NCBI RefSeq assembly: GCF_005222915.1 | Contig: NZ_STFX01000039.1 | Location: 1 to 64,000, forward strand | Length of the DNA stretch: 64,000 nt | Reading direction: 5' to 3' | Source: Rhizobium sp. FKL33 | GTDB taxonomy: Bacteria > Pseudomonadota > Alphaproteobacteria > Rhizobiales > Rhizobiaceae | In this document: positions 42,410-50,886 of the stretch, piece after piece | Layout: every line of letters starts with the position of its first letter | How positions within the stretch are numbered: the first letter of the stretch is position 1 | Made by a program: the position numbers and the translations under genes | Notes under the pieces: generated by a model | The model's database searches: none | Told to the model about the DNA's origin: nothing | The model's input: only the letters and a program-made list of their open reading frames with translations

Positions 42410-43686
42410 AACAATCCCTCCGCTATCGCCGCCCTAAGCGCGAGCCTCGCCGCGCCCGCCGCCGCTTCTTCCGAATGGACAGGCGCGGCGGCGACGCCGA
42501 GCCGCCTCAGCCGGATTTTTGTCCACACATCGTTCTTCGCCCCGCCGCCGACACTGCGGATCGAGCCGAGCTTGGGGCCACCAAGGCTTTCCAGCCGCTG
42601 ATAGGCGAGCGCCTCGATCCCGGCAATGCCTTCGAAAATGCCCTTGAGGAAATCGGCGTCGTCAACTGGACGCGGGCTCATGCGGGGGGCGAGTGCGGGG
42701 TCGGAAATCGGAAAGCGCTCGCCCGGCTTCGGCAGCGGATAGTAATTGAGGCCGCTATCGGTTTCCGGATCGATGCGGGCCGACAGCGCGGCAATGGCGT
42801 CGGGCTCGAAATGCTGCGCCAGCACCACGCCGCCGGTGTTGGAAGCGCCGCCGGCCAGCCAGATATCGCCGATGCGATGGCTGTAAAGCCCGTAGTCCGG
42901 CGCAAACAGCGGCGTGTCCGACAGGATCTTCACCGTCAGTGTGGTGCCCAGCGCGCTGACGCCGTCGCCGGGCCGGTCGGCGCCGGTGGCGAGGAAGGAG
43001 GCGCAGCCATCCGTGGTGCCGGCCGCGATCAGCACCGTCGGGCTCAGCCCATAGGTCTGCGCCGCCTGCGCCGAAATCCGCGCCATCGTCGCGCCCGCCG
43101 GCAGCACATCGGGCAGCAGCGCTATGTTGGCCCTGGTCGCCCCGATCCAGTCGGGCCAACGCCTGCTGATCGGGTCGTATCCCGTCTTCAGCGCATTGTT
43201 TTCGTCGCTGAGATCGAAGCGGCCGGTGAGTTGCCCCGCCAGCCAGTCGGCCTGGTGGATCACCCGCTCGACGCCGGCGACAGTCTGGAAGACCATCAGC
43301 TTGGCGAGGCCAGAGGTCGGCCCATGCGCGGCGCTGTCGCGCGGCGCATGTTCCGCCACCGTCTTGAGGATACCCGCATCCTCGACCGGATCGTTATACA
43401 TCATCGGTCGCGCCAGCGGCCGCCCGCGCCCATCCACAGGCAACAGCGTGCCGGAGGTGCCGTCGACCGCGATGGCGACGACGGCGCTGCGGTCGATCTC
43501 GGCCAGCGCGCCCGTCAGCGCCGAACGCATCGCCGCCCGCCATCCCTCGGGATCACGGTGATCGTCGCTGAAACTCGTGAGCTTGGCGGCGGCGCTGGCG
43601 ACCACATGGCCCTCGGCGTCCATCGCCACGGCGCGCGCGCCCGAGGTGCCCATATCCAGACCGATGACGAGGGCGTGCGAGGTCAT
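42406..43686 (-). CDS. Small FGGY-family carbohydrate kinase (D-ribulokinase-like)
   Basis: 426 residues, shorter than most FGGY kinases (480-550). N-terminal phosphate-binding motif GLDMGTSGARAVAMD, VAIAVDGTSGTLLPVD, and C-terminal GGGAKNDVWTKIRL. The size and opening residues resemble the cyanobacterial/plant D-ribulokinase subgroup rather than xylulokinase or EryA. It would phosphorylate a ketose or polyol. It overlaps genes on both sides by 4 bases, so it is stoichiometrically coupled with the aldolase upstream and the HAD phosphatase downstream. Confidence 0.82.
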   Translation of the reverse strand: MTSHALVIGLDMGTSGARAVAMDAEGHVVASAAAKLTSFSDDHRDPEGWRAAMRSALTGALAEIDRSAVVAIAVDGTSGTLLPVDGRGRPLARPMMYNDPVEDAGILKTVAEHAPRDSAAHGPTSGLAKLMVFQTVAGVERVIHQADWLAGQLTGRFDLSDENNALKTGYDPISRRWPDWIGATRANIALLPDVLPAGATMARISAQAAQTYGLSPTVLIAAGTTDGCASFLATGADRPGDGVSALGTTLTVKILSDTPLFAPDYGLYSHRIGDIWLAGGASNTGGVVLAQHFEPDAIAALSARIDPETDSGLNYYPLPKPGERFPISDPALAPRMSPRPVDDADFLKGIFEGIAGIEALAYQRLESLGGPKLGSIRSVGGGAKNDVWTKIRLRRLGVAAAPVHSEEAAAGAARLALRAAIAEGLL

Positions 43687-44723
43687 TGTAGGCTGGCCCC
43701 CCGCTTGTTGAGCTCCTGGCGGTATTTCTCTGCGTCCCAGCCCAGCAGTTCGGCATTCTGTTCGGGCGTGAAATAGCTGAGCCGTGCGCCCTCCGGGATG
43801 CGGCTCGCCACATCGACGAAGCAGCCCAGCAGAGCCAGCGGCCCCGGCTCGATCGCCTTCTTCACCAGCACGCCCTTGCCGGGAAACAGGAGAACCGGCG
43901 GCGGATTGCTGAGCCGGTCTTCCATCTCGACAGCGCTTTCGCCGGGCGCTGCGATCATGAAGCCGGGGCCGAGAAAGATCACATGGTCGGGATAGAGACT
44001 GCCGCCGGCGGCGATCCGGCAGTTTTCGAGATCGGTGGCGGCGCCATGCAGGCTTTCATCCGAGGGCAGGGTATAGGAACTGTCGAGCGCAAGTCGCGAC
44101 AAGGCGGCGAGATCGGGCGCGGGCGCCGGTCGGCGCGGCGAGGCCAGCCGCCGGCAGATGTCAGCGAGCAGCGCCTCGGCCTCTGCCACCGTCTCGCCGG
44201 CCACCACAAGGCCGTGATTGCCGAGGATCAGAACGGAAATGTCGGGCCGCATCCGCGCGTGGATGGCGCGCGCCAAGGGCAGGCCGGGCCGGCAATAGGG
44301 CACGAAGGCATAGGCCACGCCCTTCAGCTTATCGGCCAGCAGCTGCTCGGCGTCGGCGCGCACCGCGAGCGCGATCGTCTCGACGCAATGCACATGCACC
44401 ACCACCTTTTGCGGCATCAGCGCATGCACGGTGGTCTCGATCGACGGGCGCAAGCCGTTTTTCGCCAGCGCCGGGTCGACATGCACATGCGCCTTCTCCG
44501 CCGAGGGATCGTCTTTGGCGACCGCGTCGAGAATGGCGCCGAGCTTCACGGGCACCATCACGTCGCGCTCTTTGGCATGCGCCAGCCACAGGCCCGACGC
44601 CTTGACCCACAACGTGTCGCCATCCTTGATCGACGTATTGCCGCCGGCGGCCTGCACCAGCGCGGGATCCGCGCCGATCCGGGCGGAGAGGTCGATTAGG
44701 GCCTGGTATTCGGTGCTGCTCAT
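43683..44723 (-). CDS. Class II aldolase/adducin-family protein, long form
   Basis: 346 residues. The class II aldolase domain covers about 1-200, with AAGGNTSIKDGDTLWVKASG, the zinc-site VHVHCVET and LILGNHGLVVAG; about 130 residues follow that are typical of the RhaD/bifunctional-type N-terminal modules, without their dehydrogenase domain. Family members cleave or isomerise phosphorylated sugars. Four-base overlap with the downstream kinase suggests a kinase-aldolase pair. It is a second aldolase beside the FucA-like one at 46.5 kb. Confidence 0.82.
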   Translation of the reverse strand: MSSTEYQALIDLSARIGADPALVQAAGGNTSIKDGDTLWVKASGLWLAHAKERDVMVPVKLGAILDAVAKDDPSAEKAHVHVDPALAKNGLRPSIETTVHALMPQKVVVHVHCVETIALAVRADAEQLLADKLKGVAYAFVPYCRPGLPLARAIHARMRPDISVLILGNHGLVVAGETVAEAEALLADICRRLASPRRPAPAPDLAALSRLALDSSYTLPSDESLHGAATDLENCRIAAGGSLYPDHVIFLGPGFMIAAPGESAVEMEDRLSNPPPVLLFPGKGVLVKKAIEPGPLALLGCFVDVASRIPEGARLSYFTPEQNAELLGWDAEKYRQELNKRGASLQ

Positions 44724-44804
44724 GGGATTGCCTTTGTGGTTTCTGCGGAGGTGACGCCTGGGTTGGCCATCCGTTTGCAGGACTTCTGAAGGCCCCGCCC
44801 CAAA

Positions 44805-44923
44805 CCCCTCCCCACGAGGGGGAGGGGCTTAAACTGCCTCGCCGCTATGCCCTGATTGAGGCAGGCGCGCGCCGCGCGTTCTCTCCCCCCTTGTGGGGGA
44901 GATGCCCGGCAGGGCAGAGGGGG
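44805..44923. repeat. Palindromic intergenic repeats inside polyol operon
   Basis: A perfect 9-bp hairpin (CCCCTCCCC/GGGGAGGGG, 44805-44827) and a copy of the second repeat type (TCTCCCCC/GGGGGAGA stem with GCCCGGCAGGGCAGAGGGGG, 44881-44923, cf. 16964-17012). They fill the only long gap (223 bp) inside the operon, between eryB and the long aldolase, and may divide it into two expression segments. Confidence 0.7.
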
Positions 44924-44946
44924 TGTTTGGCGGCAGTAGCATTGGT

Positions 44947-46473
44947 TCACTCCGCCGCCCCCGCCTGCACACGCCGTTGCTCCATCCAACCCGCAAACGC
45001 CGCCCGCTCGCTATCGCTCAACTTCAATCCATGCTTCGTGCGTCGGTCGAGAATATCCTCCGCCGTCTCCGCCCATTCCTCGCTGATCAGGAAATAGGCC
45101 TCGCGCTCGTAAAACACCCCGCCGAAACACTGGCCCAGATCGCCCATTCCGCGCGCGTCGTCCAGAAGCCGCGTCAGCCGCGACCCATAGAGCCGCGCAT
45201 AATGCTTGAGCACCGGGGCCGGCAGCCAGGGATAGGCGCGTTTCATGTCGCCTAGGAACTGGTCGAAATCGGCATTCGGCATAGATCCGCCCGGCAGCGT
45301 TCCCGTCCGCGTCCAGGCCTCGCCCATTGTTGGGAAGAACGGCTTGATCTTCTCCAGCGCATGTTCCGATAGCTTGCGGAAAGTGGTGATCTTGCCGCCG
45401 AACACCGAGAGCAGCGGCGCCCGCTCGCCATCGCCGTCGACCTCGAAAATATAGTCGCGGGTGACAGCCGAGGGATTTTCGGCGTTGTCGTCGTAAAGCG
45501 GCCTCACACCCGAGAAGGAATGGACGATGTCGTCGCGGGTCAGCTGCTGCTTGAAATAGCGGTTCACCGATTTGAGCAGGTAATCGATCTCGTTGCCGTC
45601 GGGCGCGACATCTTCCGGTCTGCCGTCATAGGGAATGTCGGTGGTGCCGATCAGCGTCAGGTCGTCCTGATAGGGATTGATGAAGATCACCCGCTTGTCC
45701 GGGTTCTGCACCAAATAGGCCTGCCGCCCCTCCCAGAATTTGCGCGTGACGATATGGCTGCCCTTCACGAGCCGCACGCTGCGGGCGGAGTTCAGCCCCG
45801 CCACCCGTCCGATCACGTCATTGACCCAGGGGCCGGCGGTGTTGACCACACAGCGCGCGCGATAACGGCGCTTTGCGCCCGTGCGTTGGTCGGTGGTCTC
45901 GATGTCCCACAGCCTGCCGTCGCGGCGGATAGTCGTGCAGGCGGTGCGGGTGAGGATTTCCGCGCCCTTGTCCTTGGCGTCGAGCGCGTTGAGCAGCACC
46001 AGGCGGGCGTCGTCCACCCAACAGTCCGAATATTCGAAGGCCTTGGTGTATTCGGGCTTGATCGGCGCGCCCTCGGGCGCGGTGCGCAGGTTGAGGCTGC
46101 GGGTGCCGGGCAGGCGCTTTCTGCCGCCGAGATGGTCGTAGAGGAAGAGGCCCAGCCTAACCAGCCAAGCCGGACGGTCGGCGGGGTTGTGCGGCAGCAC
46201 GAAACGCATCGGCCAGATGATGTGCGGCGCGCTGTTCAGCAGCACTTCGCGCTCGATCAAGGCTTCGCGCACCAGCCGGAATTCGTAATATTCGAGATAG
46301 CGAAGCCCGCCATGCACCAGTTTGCCGGAGCGCGAACTGGTGCCCTGGGCGAGATCGTCCTTCTCCACCATCACCACGCTCAAGCCCCGTCCGGCGGCGT
46401 CGCGGGCGATGCCGGCGCCATTGACGCCGCCGCCGATCACGAACAGGTCGATGATGCCCTTGTCAGCCGTCAT
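44947..46473 (-). CDS. eryB: GlpD-family FAD dehydrogenase, EryB-like
   Basis: 508 residues from the ATG at 46473, 7 bases after AGGAGA. The FAD-binding motif LFVIGGGVNGAGIARDAAGR opens the protein, followed by the GlpD-type SRSGKLVHGGLRYLEYYEFR and the C-terminal domain. Homologues oxidise glycerol-3-phosphate or, as EryB, erythritol-4-phosphate to a tetrulose phosphate, passing electrons to quinone at the membrane. Operon context with eryA, eryC and eryD favours EryB. It follows the FucA-like aldolase gene by 2 bases. Confidence 0.85.
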   Translation of the reverse strand: MTADKGIIDLFVIGGGVNGAGIARDAAGRGLSVVMVEKDDLAQGTSSRSGKLVHGGLRYLEYYEFRLVREALIEREVLLNSAPHIIWPMRFVLPHNPADRPAWLVRLGLFLYDHLGGRKRLPGTRSLNLRTAPEGAPIKPEYTKAFEYSDCWVDDARLVLLNALDAKDKGAEILTRTACTTIRRDGRLWDIETTDQRTGAKRRYRARCVVNTAGPWVNDVIGRVAGLNSARSVRLVKGSHIVTRKFWEGRQAYLVQNPDKRVIFINPYQDDLTLIGTTDIPYDGRPEDVAPDGNEIDYLLKSVNRYFKQQLTRDDIVHSFSGVRPLYDDNAENPSAVTRDYIFEVDGDGERAPLLSVFGGKITTFRKLSEHALEKIKPFFPTMGEAWTRTGTLPGGSMPNADFDQFLGDMKRAYPWLPAPVLKHYARLYGSRLTRLLDDARGMGDLGQCFGGVFYEREAYFLISEEWAETAEDILDRRTKHGLKLSDSERAAFAGWMEQRRVQAGAAE

Positions 46474-46475
46474 GC

Positions 46476-47129
46476 TCAGCTCTCCTTCAGTCCATAGCCC
46501 GAAAAGGCCGAGACGACGCCGGCGATCTCCTCGTCGGGCAGCAGCGCCGGCCCGCCGATCAGCAGGCTGTGATAATATTGCTTGGCGATGGTCTCGAGTT
46601 CCACGGCGCGCCACATCGCCTTTTTTAAGCTGTCGCCGCAGGCCAGCATGCCGTGATTGGCCATCAGGCAGGCGGTGCGGCCTTCCAGCGCCCGCAGCAC
46701 GCTGTCGGACAGATCCTGCGTACCGTAGCGCGCATAGTCCGCCACCCGCACGTCGTTGCCGCCGAAAGCGGCGATCATATAGTGACAGGCCGGGATCGGC
46801 TTGCGGGCGATGGCGAGAATGGTCGAGAAGGGCGCATGCGTGTGCACCACCGCATTCACATCCGGCCGCGAGCGCATGATGTCGAGATGAAACGGCCATT
46901 CCACCGAGGGAACCTTCGGCCCGTCATAGGCGCCGCGCTCGCCGGTGATCGGCATCGAGGCGATCATGTCGGCGGTGACTTCATCATAGGGGATCGAGCT
47001 TGGCGAGATCAGCATGCTCTCGCCATAGCGTACCGAAATATTGCCCGACGTTCCCTGGTTCAGCCCCGACGCATTCATCGCCCGGCAGCTTTCGATGATG
47101 GAGCGGCGGATGATGTCTTCCGTGCTCAT
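46476..47129 (-). CDS. FucA-like class II aldolase
   Basis: 217 residues from the ATG at 47129. Motifs: GLNQGTSGNISVR (substrate phosphate loop), zinc ligands in VVHTHAPFSTILA and a third His in LMANHGMLACG, and the family Glu in VPSVEWPFH. It fits L-fuculose-phosphate aldolase or related 3-oxo-tetronate-phosphate decarboxylases. In this operon it could cleave a ketose-1-phosphate into dihydroxyacetone phosphate and an aldehyde. It lies between a 2-hydroxyacid dehydrogenase gene and eryB. Confidence 0.85.
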   Translation of the reverse strand: MSTEDIIRRSIIESCRAMNASGLNQGTSGNISVRYGESMLISPSSIPYDEVTADMIASMPITGERGAYDGPKVPSVEWPFHLDIMRSRPDVNAVVHTHAPFSTILAIARKPIPACHYMIAAFGGNDVRVADYARYGTQDLSDSVLRALEGRTACLMANHGMLACGDSLKKAMWRAVELETIAKQYYHSLLIGGPALLPDEEIAGVVSAFSGYGLKES

Positions 47130-47136
47130 ATGAGCC

Positions 47137-48174
47137 TCAGCAGGGATTGACCGGGGGCAGCCCGGCAATGTAGCGGCGCACCTCTTCCGCCGCCATTTCG
47201 GCGGCATAGGTCACGGTCCGCACCGAGGCGCCGGCGATATGTGGGGTCAGCGTCACATTCGGCAGTTGCAGCAGCGGCCAGTCGGTCGGCACCGGCTCGA
47301 CGGCGAAGGTTTCCAGCATGGCGGCGGAGAGCTGGCCGCTGATCAGCGCCTCATAGAGCGCATCGTAATCGCAGAGCGGCCCGCGCGCGGTGTTCACGAA
47401 GATCGCGCCCTTCTTCATCTTGGCGAAGCTGTCGGCATTCATCATGCCCTTGGTCTCCTCGGTCACCCGGGGATGCAGGGTCACGATGTCGGCGCGCGAC
47501 AGCAGATCGTCGAACGACACCTGCTCGACGCCGCCGTTCAAATCATCGGCGGAAAGCTGCACATAGGGATCATGCACGAGGACTTTCGTGCCGAAGGCGC
47601 GGAGGAGACGCACCACCTTCGTACCGATATTGCCATAGCCGACCACGCCCACGGTCATTTCCGAAAGTTCGCGGCCCGTGCGGTCGGCGCGATAGAGATC
47701 GCCGCGCCATTCGCCGGCGCGCAGGCTTTCATGTCCCGTGCGGATCAGCCGTGTCTCGGCGAGGATCGCGCCAAGCGTGAATTCGGCCACGGCGGAGGCG
47801 TTGCGGCCGGGCGTGTTGACCACGCGCACGCCCGCAGCCCGCGCCGCCTGCATATCGATGTTCACAGGGCCGCCGCGCGACACCGCCACGCATTTGAGAT
47901 TGGGCAATTGCGCGAACATGCCTGATGACAGCGGCGCAAGCTGCGTCACCAGGATTTCCGCGTCGTCGACAAACGAGACGATCTCTTCGGCAGACCCCAT
48001 ATATTCCTTGAGCCCGGCCATGCCTTCCACCGCATAGCCATGCTCCATCGGCTCGTCCGGCCAAGGTTGTTCGAGCAGGCGGATGTCATGGTCCTCGCCG
48101 CAGGCGTCGACGATCTTGTCGCGAAACACGGTCGGCAGCATGAAACGATCGCCGATGATCGCAATCTTCTTCAT
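47137..48174 (-). CDS. D-2-hydroxyacid dehydrogenase family protein
   Basis: 345 residues from the ATG at 48174. Rossmann motif VGVVGYGNIGTK, catalytic Arg in VNTARGPLCDYDALYEA, Glu region AMLETFAVEP and His in LTPHIAGAS identify an NAD(P)-dependent 2-hydroxyacid dehydrogenase. It would interconvert a 2-hydroxy acid and a 2-keto acid. Next to a FucA-like aldolase that may release an aldehyde, it could belong to a glycolate/lactate or sugar-acid branch. The gene is 4 bases after eryA and 7 before the aldolase. Confidence 0.87.
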   Translation of the reverse strand: MKKIAIIGDRFMLPTVFRDKIVDACGEDHDIRLLEQPWPDEPMEHGYAVEGMAGLKEYMGSAEEIVSFVDDAEILVTQLAPLSSGMFAQLPNLKCVAVSRGGPVNIDMQAARAAGVRVVNTPGRNASAVAEFTLGAILAETRLIRTGHESLRAGEWRGDLYRADRTGRELSEMTVGVVGYGNIGTKVVRLLRAFGTKVLVHDPYVQLSADDLNGGVEQVSFDDLLSRADIVTLHPRVTEETKGMMNADSFAKMKKGAIFVNTARGPLCDYDALYEALISGQLSAAMLETFAVEPVPTDWPLLQLPNVTLTPHIAGASVRTVTYAAEMAAEEVRRYIAGLPPVNPC

Positions 48175-48178
48175 TCTC

Positions 48179-49765
48179 TCAGTCCTTTCGAAGCGGGGCT
48201 TCGGGAGCCTCCGCGAGCATGTGCCAGATCGGGCGGAGCGCGGTCCGCGTCTGGCGGTAAGGGTCGAAGGCGCGGTCGAAGCGCGCCGCAATCTGAGCAT
48301 CCGGCGCTTCCACCGGCTTGAGGCAGGGGCTCACCCAGTCGGCGACGCAGGCCGCCATGTCGGGATAGACGCCGAGCGACACGCAGGCGATCATCGCAGC
48401 GCCGGCTGCGCCCGCTTCCTCGCGCGTCGAGGTCTGCACGCCGGCGTTCAGCGCGCCGCCGAGAATGGCGCGCAGCGAGGCCGAGCGCGCGGCGCCGCCG
48501 GTCAGCCGCACCCGGTCGGGCGTCGGGCCCATCGCCGTGTAGCAATCGCGCGCCGCCATGGCGAGCCCGTCGAACACGGCGCGGACGAGATCGCCGAAGC
48601 CGTGATTCATCGTGAGCCCCACCAGCGAGGCCCGCGCGGTGGCGTCCACGAACGGCCCGCGCTCGCCGGCGTCGGAAATATAGGGATGGTAGAGGATCGG
48701 GTCCGAGGTCGCGCCGGCGAGCCAGGTGTCGAGATGGCCGAGAAGCTCGCTCTTCGTTTTCTCCACGCCCATGCTTCTCAGAAGCCCCGAAGCCACCGAG
48801 ATGATCCAGTCGATATTCAGCGTCGCCGCCATGTTGGATTGCATCTGCGCATAGGCGCCGGGCACGGGCCAGCACATCGTGTAGCCGGTCTGGTCTGCGT
48901 TCAGCCAGACATCGTCGGGGCTTTCCGCGAAGCGCATATGCATGCCGGTGGAGCCGACGATCGAGCAGCCCGCCTGCACGCCCGGTTCATAAAGCCCGGC
49001 GCCGAGGGCGGTGCAGACCACATCGACATAGCCGAGCACGACAGGCGTGCCCACGGGCAGGCCGGTCAGACGCGCCGCCTCTTCGGTCAGCGGATGATGC
49101 GTGGTCGCGCCGTCGACGATTTCCGGCAGCAGGCTGCGCTTGTGGCGGAGATCGAGAAAGTCGATCACCTCTTCGCTATAGCTCCGCTTGCGGAAGTCGC
49201 CGAACGTGAACACGGCTTCGGACGGGTCGGTGGCGCGCCGACCGGTCAGCTTGAAATAGAGCCAGTCCTTGCAGTGAAACGTGGTGGTCACGCCGTCGAG
49301 CATGTCGGGGGCGTGTTCCAGCATCCATTTGAGCTGCGGTCCCTGCTGGCAGGCGGCGAGGCCCGAGCCGCAGGTCTGGTAGCGGGCGATGTCGCCGGCA
49401 TCGCCGCGCAGCCGGTCGACGATCGCGCCGGCGCGGGCGTCGAGCCACAGCCAGCCCTTGCCGATCGGATTGCCGTCCGCATCGATCCGCCAGGTGCCGT
49501 CGCCTTGCGCGGTGACGGCGATCCCCGCCACGCGGTCTTTCAGATTGTCGATCTTGTCTGCGAGGTCGGCGAGCGTGCGGGCCGTGTCCGCCCAGGTGCG
49601 GCTCATATCCTGCACCCAGCCCGCACGCCCCTCCGCCTCATAATGGTTGGGGATCGACGCCACCGCCAGCTGGTTGCCGGAGAGATCGAAGGCGACGGAT
49701 TTCAGCACCGACGTGCCCGCGTCGATGCCGATCACGATGTCGCGTCTCGCCGCTCCGCCGCTCAT
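48179..49765 (-). CDS. eryA: FGGY-family erythritol kinase-like protein
   Basis: 528 residues. N-terminal VIGIDAGTSVLKSVAFDLSG, the segment VTAQGDGTWRIDADG and the C-terminal RLTGGAARSASLRAILGGA are FGGY kinase hallmarks and resemble EryA more than glycerol kinase or xylulokinase. EryA phosphorylates erythritol to erythritol-4-phosphate in the cytoplasm. GGAGA lies 9 bases upstream of the ATG, which overlaps the ATPase gene stop by 4 bases. A related polyol substrate remains possible. Confidence 0.83.
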   Translation of the reverse strand: MSGGAARRDIVIGIDAGTSVLKSVAFDLSGNQLAVASIPNHYEAEGRAGWVQDMSRTWADTARTLADLADKIDNLKDRVAGIAVTAQGDGTWRIDADGNPIGKGWLWLDARAGAIVDRLRGDAGDIARYQTCGSGLAACQQGPQLKWMLEHAPDMLDGVTTTFHCKDWLYFKLTGRRATDPSEAVFTFGDFRKRSYSEEVIDFLDLRHKRSLLPEIVDGATTHHPLTEEAARLTGLPVGTPVVLGYVDVVCTALGAGLYEPGVQAGCSIVGSTGMHMRFAESPDDVWLNADQTGYTMCWPVPGAYAQMQSNMAATLNIDWIISVASGLLRSMGVEKTKSELLGHLDTWLAGATSDPILYHPYISDAGERGPFVDATARASLVGLTMNHGFGDLVRAVFDGLAMAARDCYTAMGPTPDRVRLTGGAARSASLRAILGGALNAGVQTSTREEAGAAGAAMIACVSLGVYPDMAACVADWVSPCLKPVEAPDAQIAARFDRAFDPYRQTRTALRPIWHMLAEAPEAPLRKD

Positions 49766-50886
49766 GCCAGTCGGTCTCCATGCGAAATCGCCATGCCCGT
49801 CTCGGCGTCGAACACATGCAGGCTTTTAGGGGCCAGATGGATGCGGATCGTCTCGCCGGGGGCGAGGCTCACCCGGTCATGCTCGACCAGCACCATGGTC
49901 CCGCCGGCGAAATCGGCGGCGATATGGGTCTGGTCGCCCAGCCATTGATTGACCGCCACCTTGGCCGCCACGCCGTCATCGGCGCGCTTGACCGCATAGG
50001 GCCGGATGCCGATCGTGACGCGGCCGCGTTTGCCGAGCGCCGCCCGCACTTCGGGCGCAAAGGCCGAGGCCGGATAGTCGAGCTTGACGCCGTCGCCGAG
50101 GCCGAAGGACACGCTTTCGCCTGATGTTGCGACGCTGGCGGAAAACACATTCATCGGCGGCTCGCCGACAAAGGTGCCGGTGAACAGATTGGCCGGCCGC
50201 TCCTTGATCATTTCGGGCGTGTCGAACTGCTGCAGCACGCCGCCCTCCATCACCGCGATCCGGTCGGCCAGCGCGTTTGCCTCGGTCTGGTCATGGGTGA
50301 CGAGGATCGCGGTTAGGCCGCGCTCCTTGATGTAATGCTTGATGCGGCCGCGCAGCACGGCGCGCAGTTGCGGCTCGAGCTGGCCCATCGGCTCGTCGAG
50401 CAGATGCAGGTCGGCGTCGCGGATCAGCGCCCGGCCCAAGGAGGCGCGCTGCTGCTGGCCGCCCGAGATCGAGCTGGGATAGCGGCCGAGAATATCCTCG
50501 ATCTCCAGAAGCTTGGCGATATAGGCGACCTTTTCCTCCACCTCGGCGTTGGAGAGTTTCGCGGCCTTCAATGCAAAGGCCATATTCTCCTTCACGGTCA
50601 GCGGCGGATAGAGCGAATAGCCTTCGAACGCCATGGCGACGTTGCGCTTGACCGGCGCCAGCATATGCACCGGACGTCCGCCGAGCGAAATCTGTCCGCG
50701 CGACACCGGCTCGAAGCCGGCGATCATCCGGAGCGTCGAGGTCTTGCCGCAGCCGGACGAGCCGAGCAGCGCGATGATCTCGCCCTTCTTCACATCCATC
50801 GTCAGCTTCTTGACGGCATGCACGCCGTAATCCACGGGGCCGTAGAATTTGTCGACGCCGTCGATCCTGAGAGCGGTCTCCGTCAT
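49762..50886 (-). CDS. Polyol ABC transporter ATPase, GlpT-like
   Basis: 374 residues. Walker A GSSGCGKTS, signature ISGGQQQRASLGRAL, Walker B LHLLDEPMG and H-loop VTHDQTEAN are intact. The usual Q-loop Gln is replaced (MAFEGYSLYP) and the D-loop is GQLE instead of NLD. A TOBE-type domain follows. It pairs with the neighbouring ATPase to form a heterodimer, as GlpS/GlpT do in rhizobial glycerol importers. Four-base overlaps on both sides. Confidence 0.87.
   Translation of the reverse strand: MTETALRIDGVDKFYGPVDYGVHAVKKLTMDVKKGEIIALLGSSGCGKTSTLRMIAGFEPVSRGQISLGGRPVHMLAPVKRNVAMAFEGYSLYPPLTVKENMAFALKAAKLSNAEVEEKVAYIAKLLEIEDILGRYPSSISGGQQQRASLGRALIRDADLHLLDEPMGQLEPQLRAVLRGRIKHYIKERGLTAILVTHDQTEANALADRIAVMEGGVLQQFDTPEMIKERPANLFTGTFVGEPPMNVFSASVATSGESVSFGLGDGVKLDYPASAFAPEVRAALGKRGRVTIGIRPYAVKRADDGVAAKVAVNQWLGDQTHIAADFAGGTMVLVEHDRVSLAPGETIRIHLAPKSLHVFDAETGMAISHGDRLA

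Noticed and set aside
48083-49948. 621-codon plus-strand open frame
   Set aside because: Antisense to eryA and the dehydrogenase; no motif and no ribosome site.
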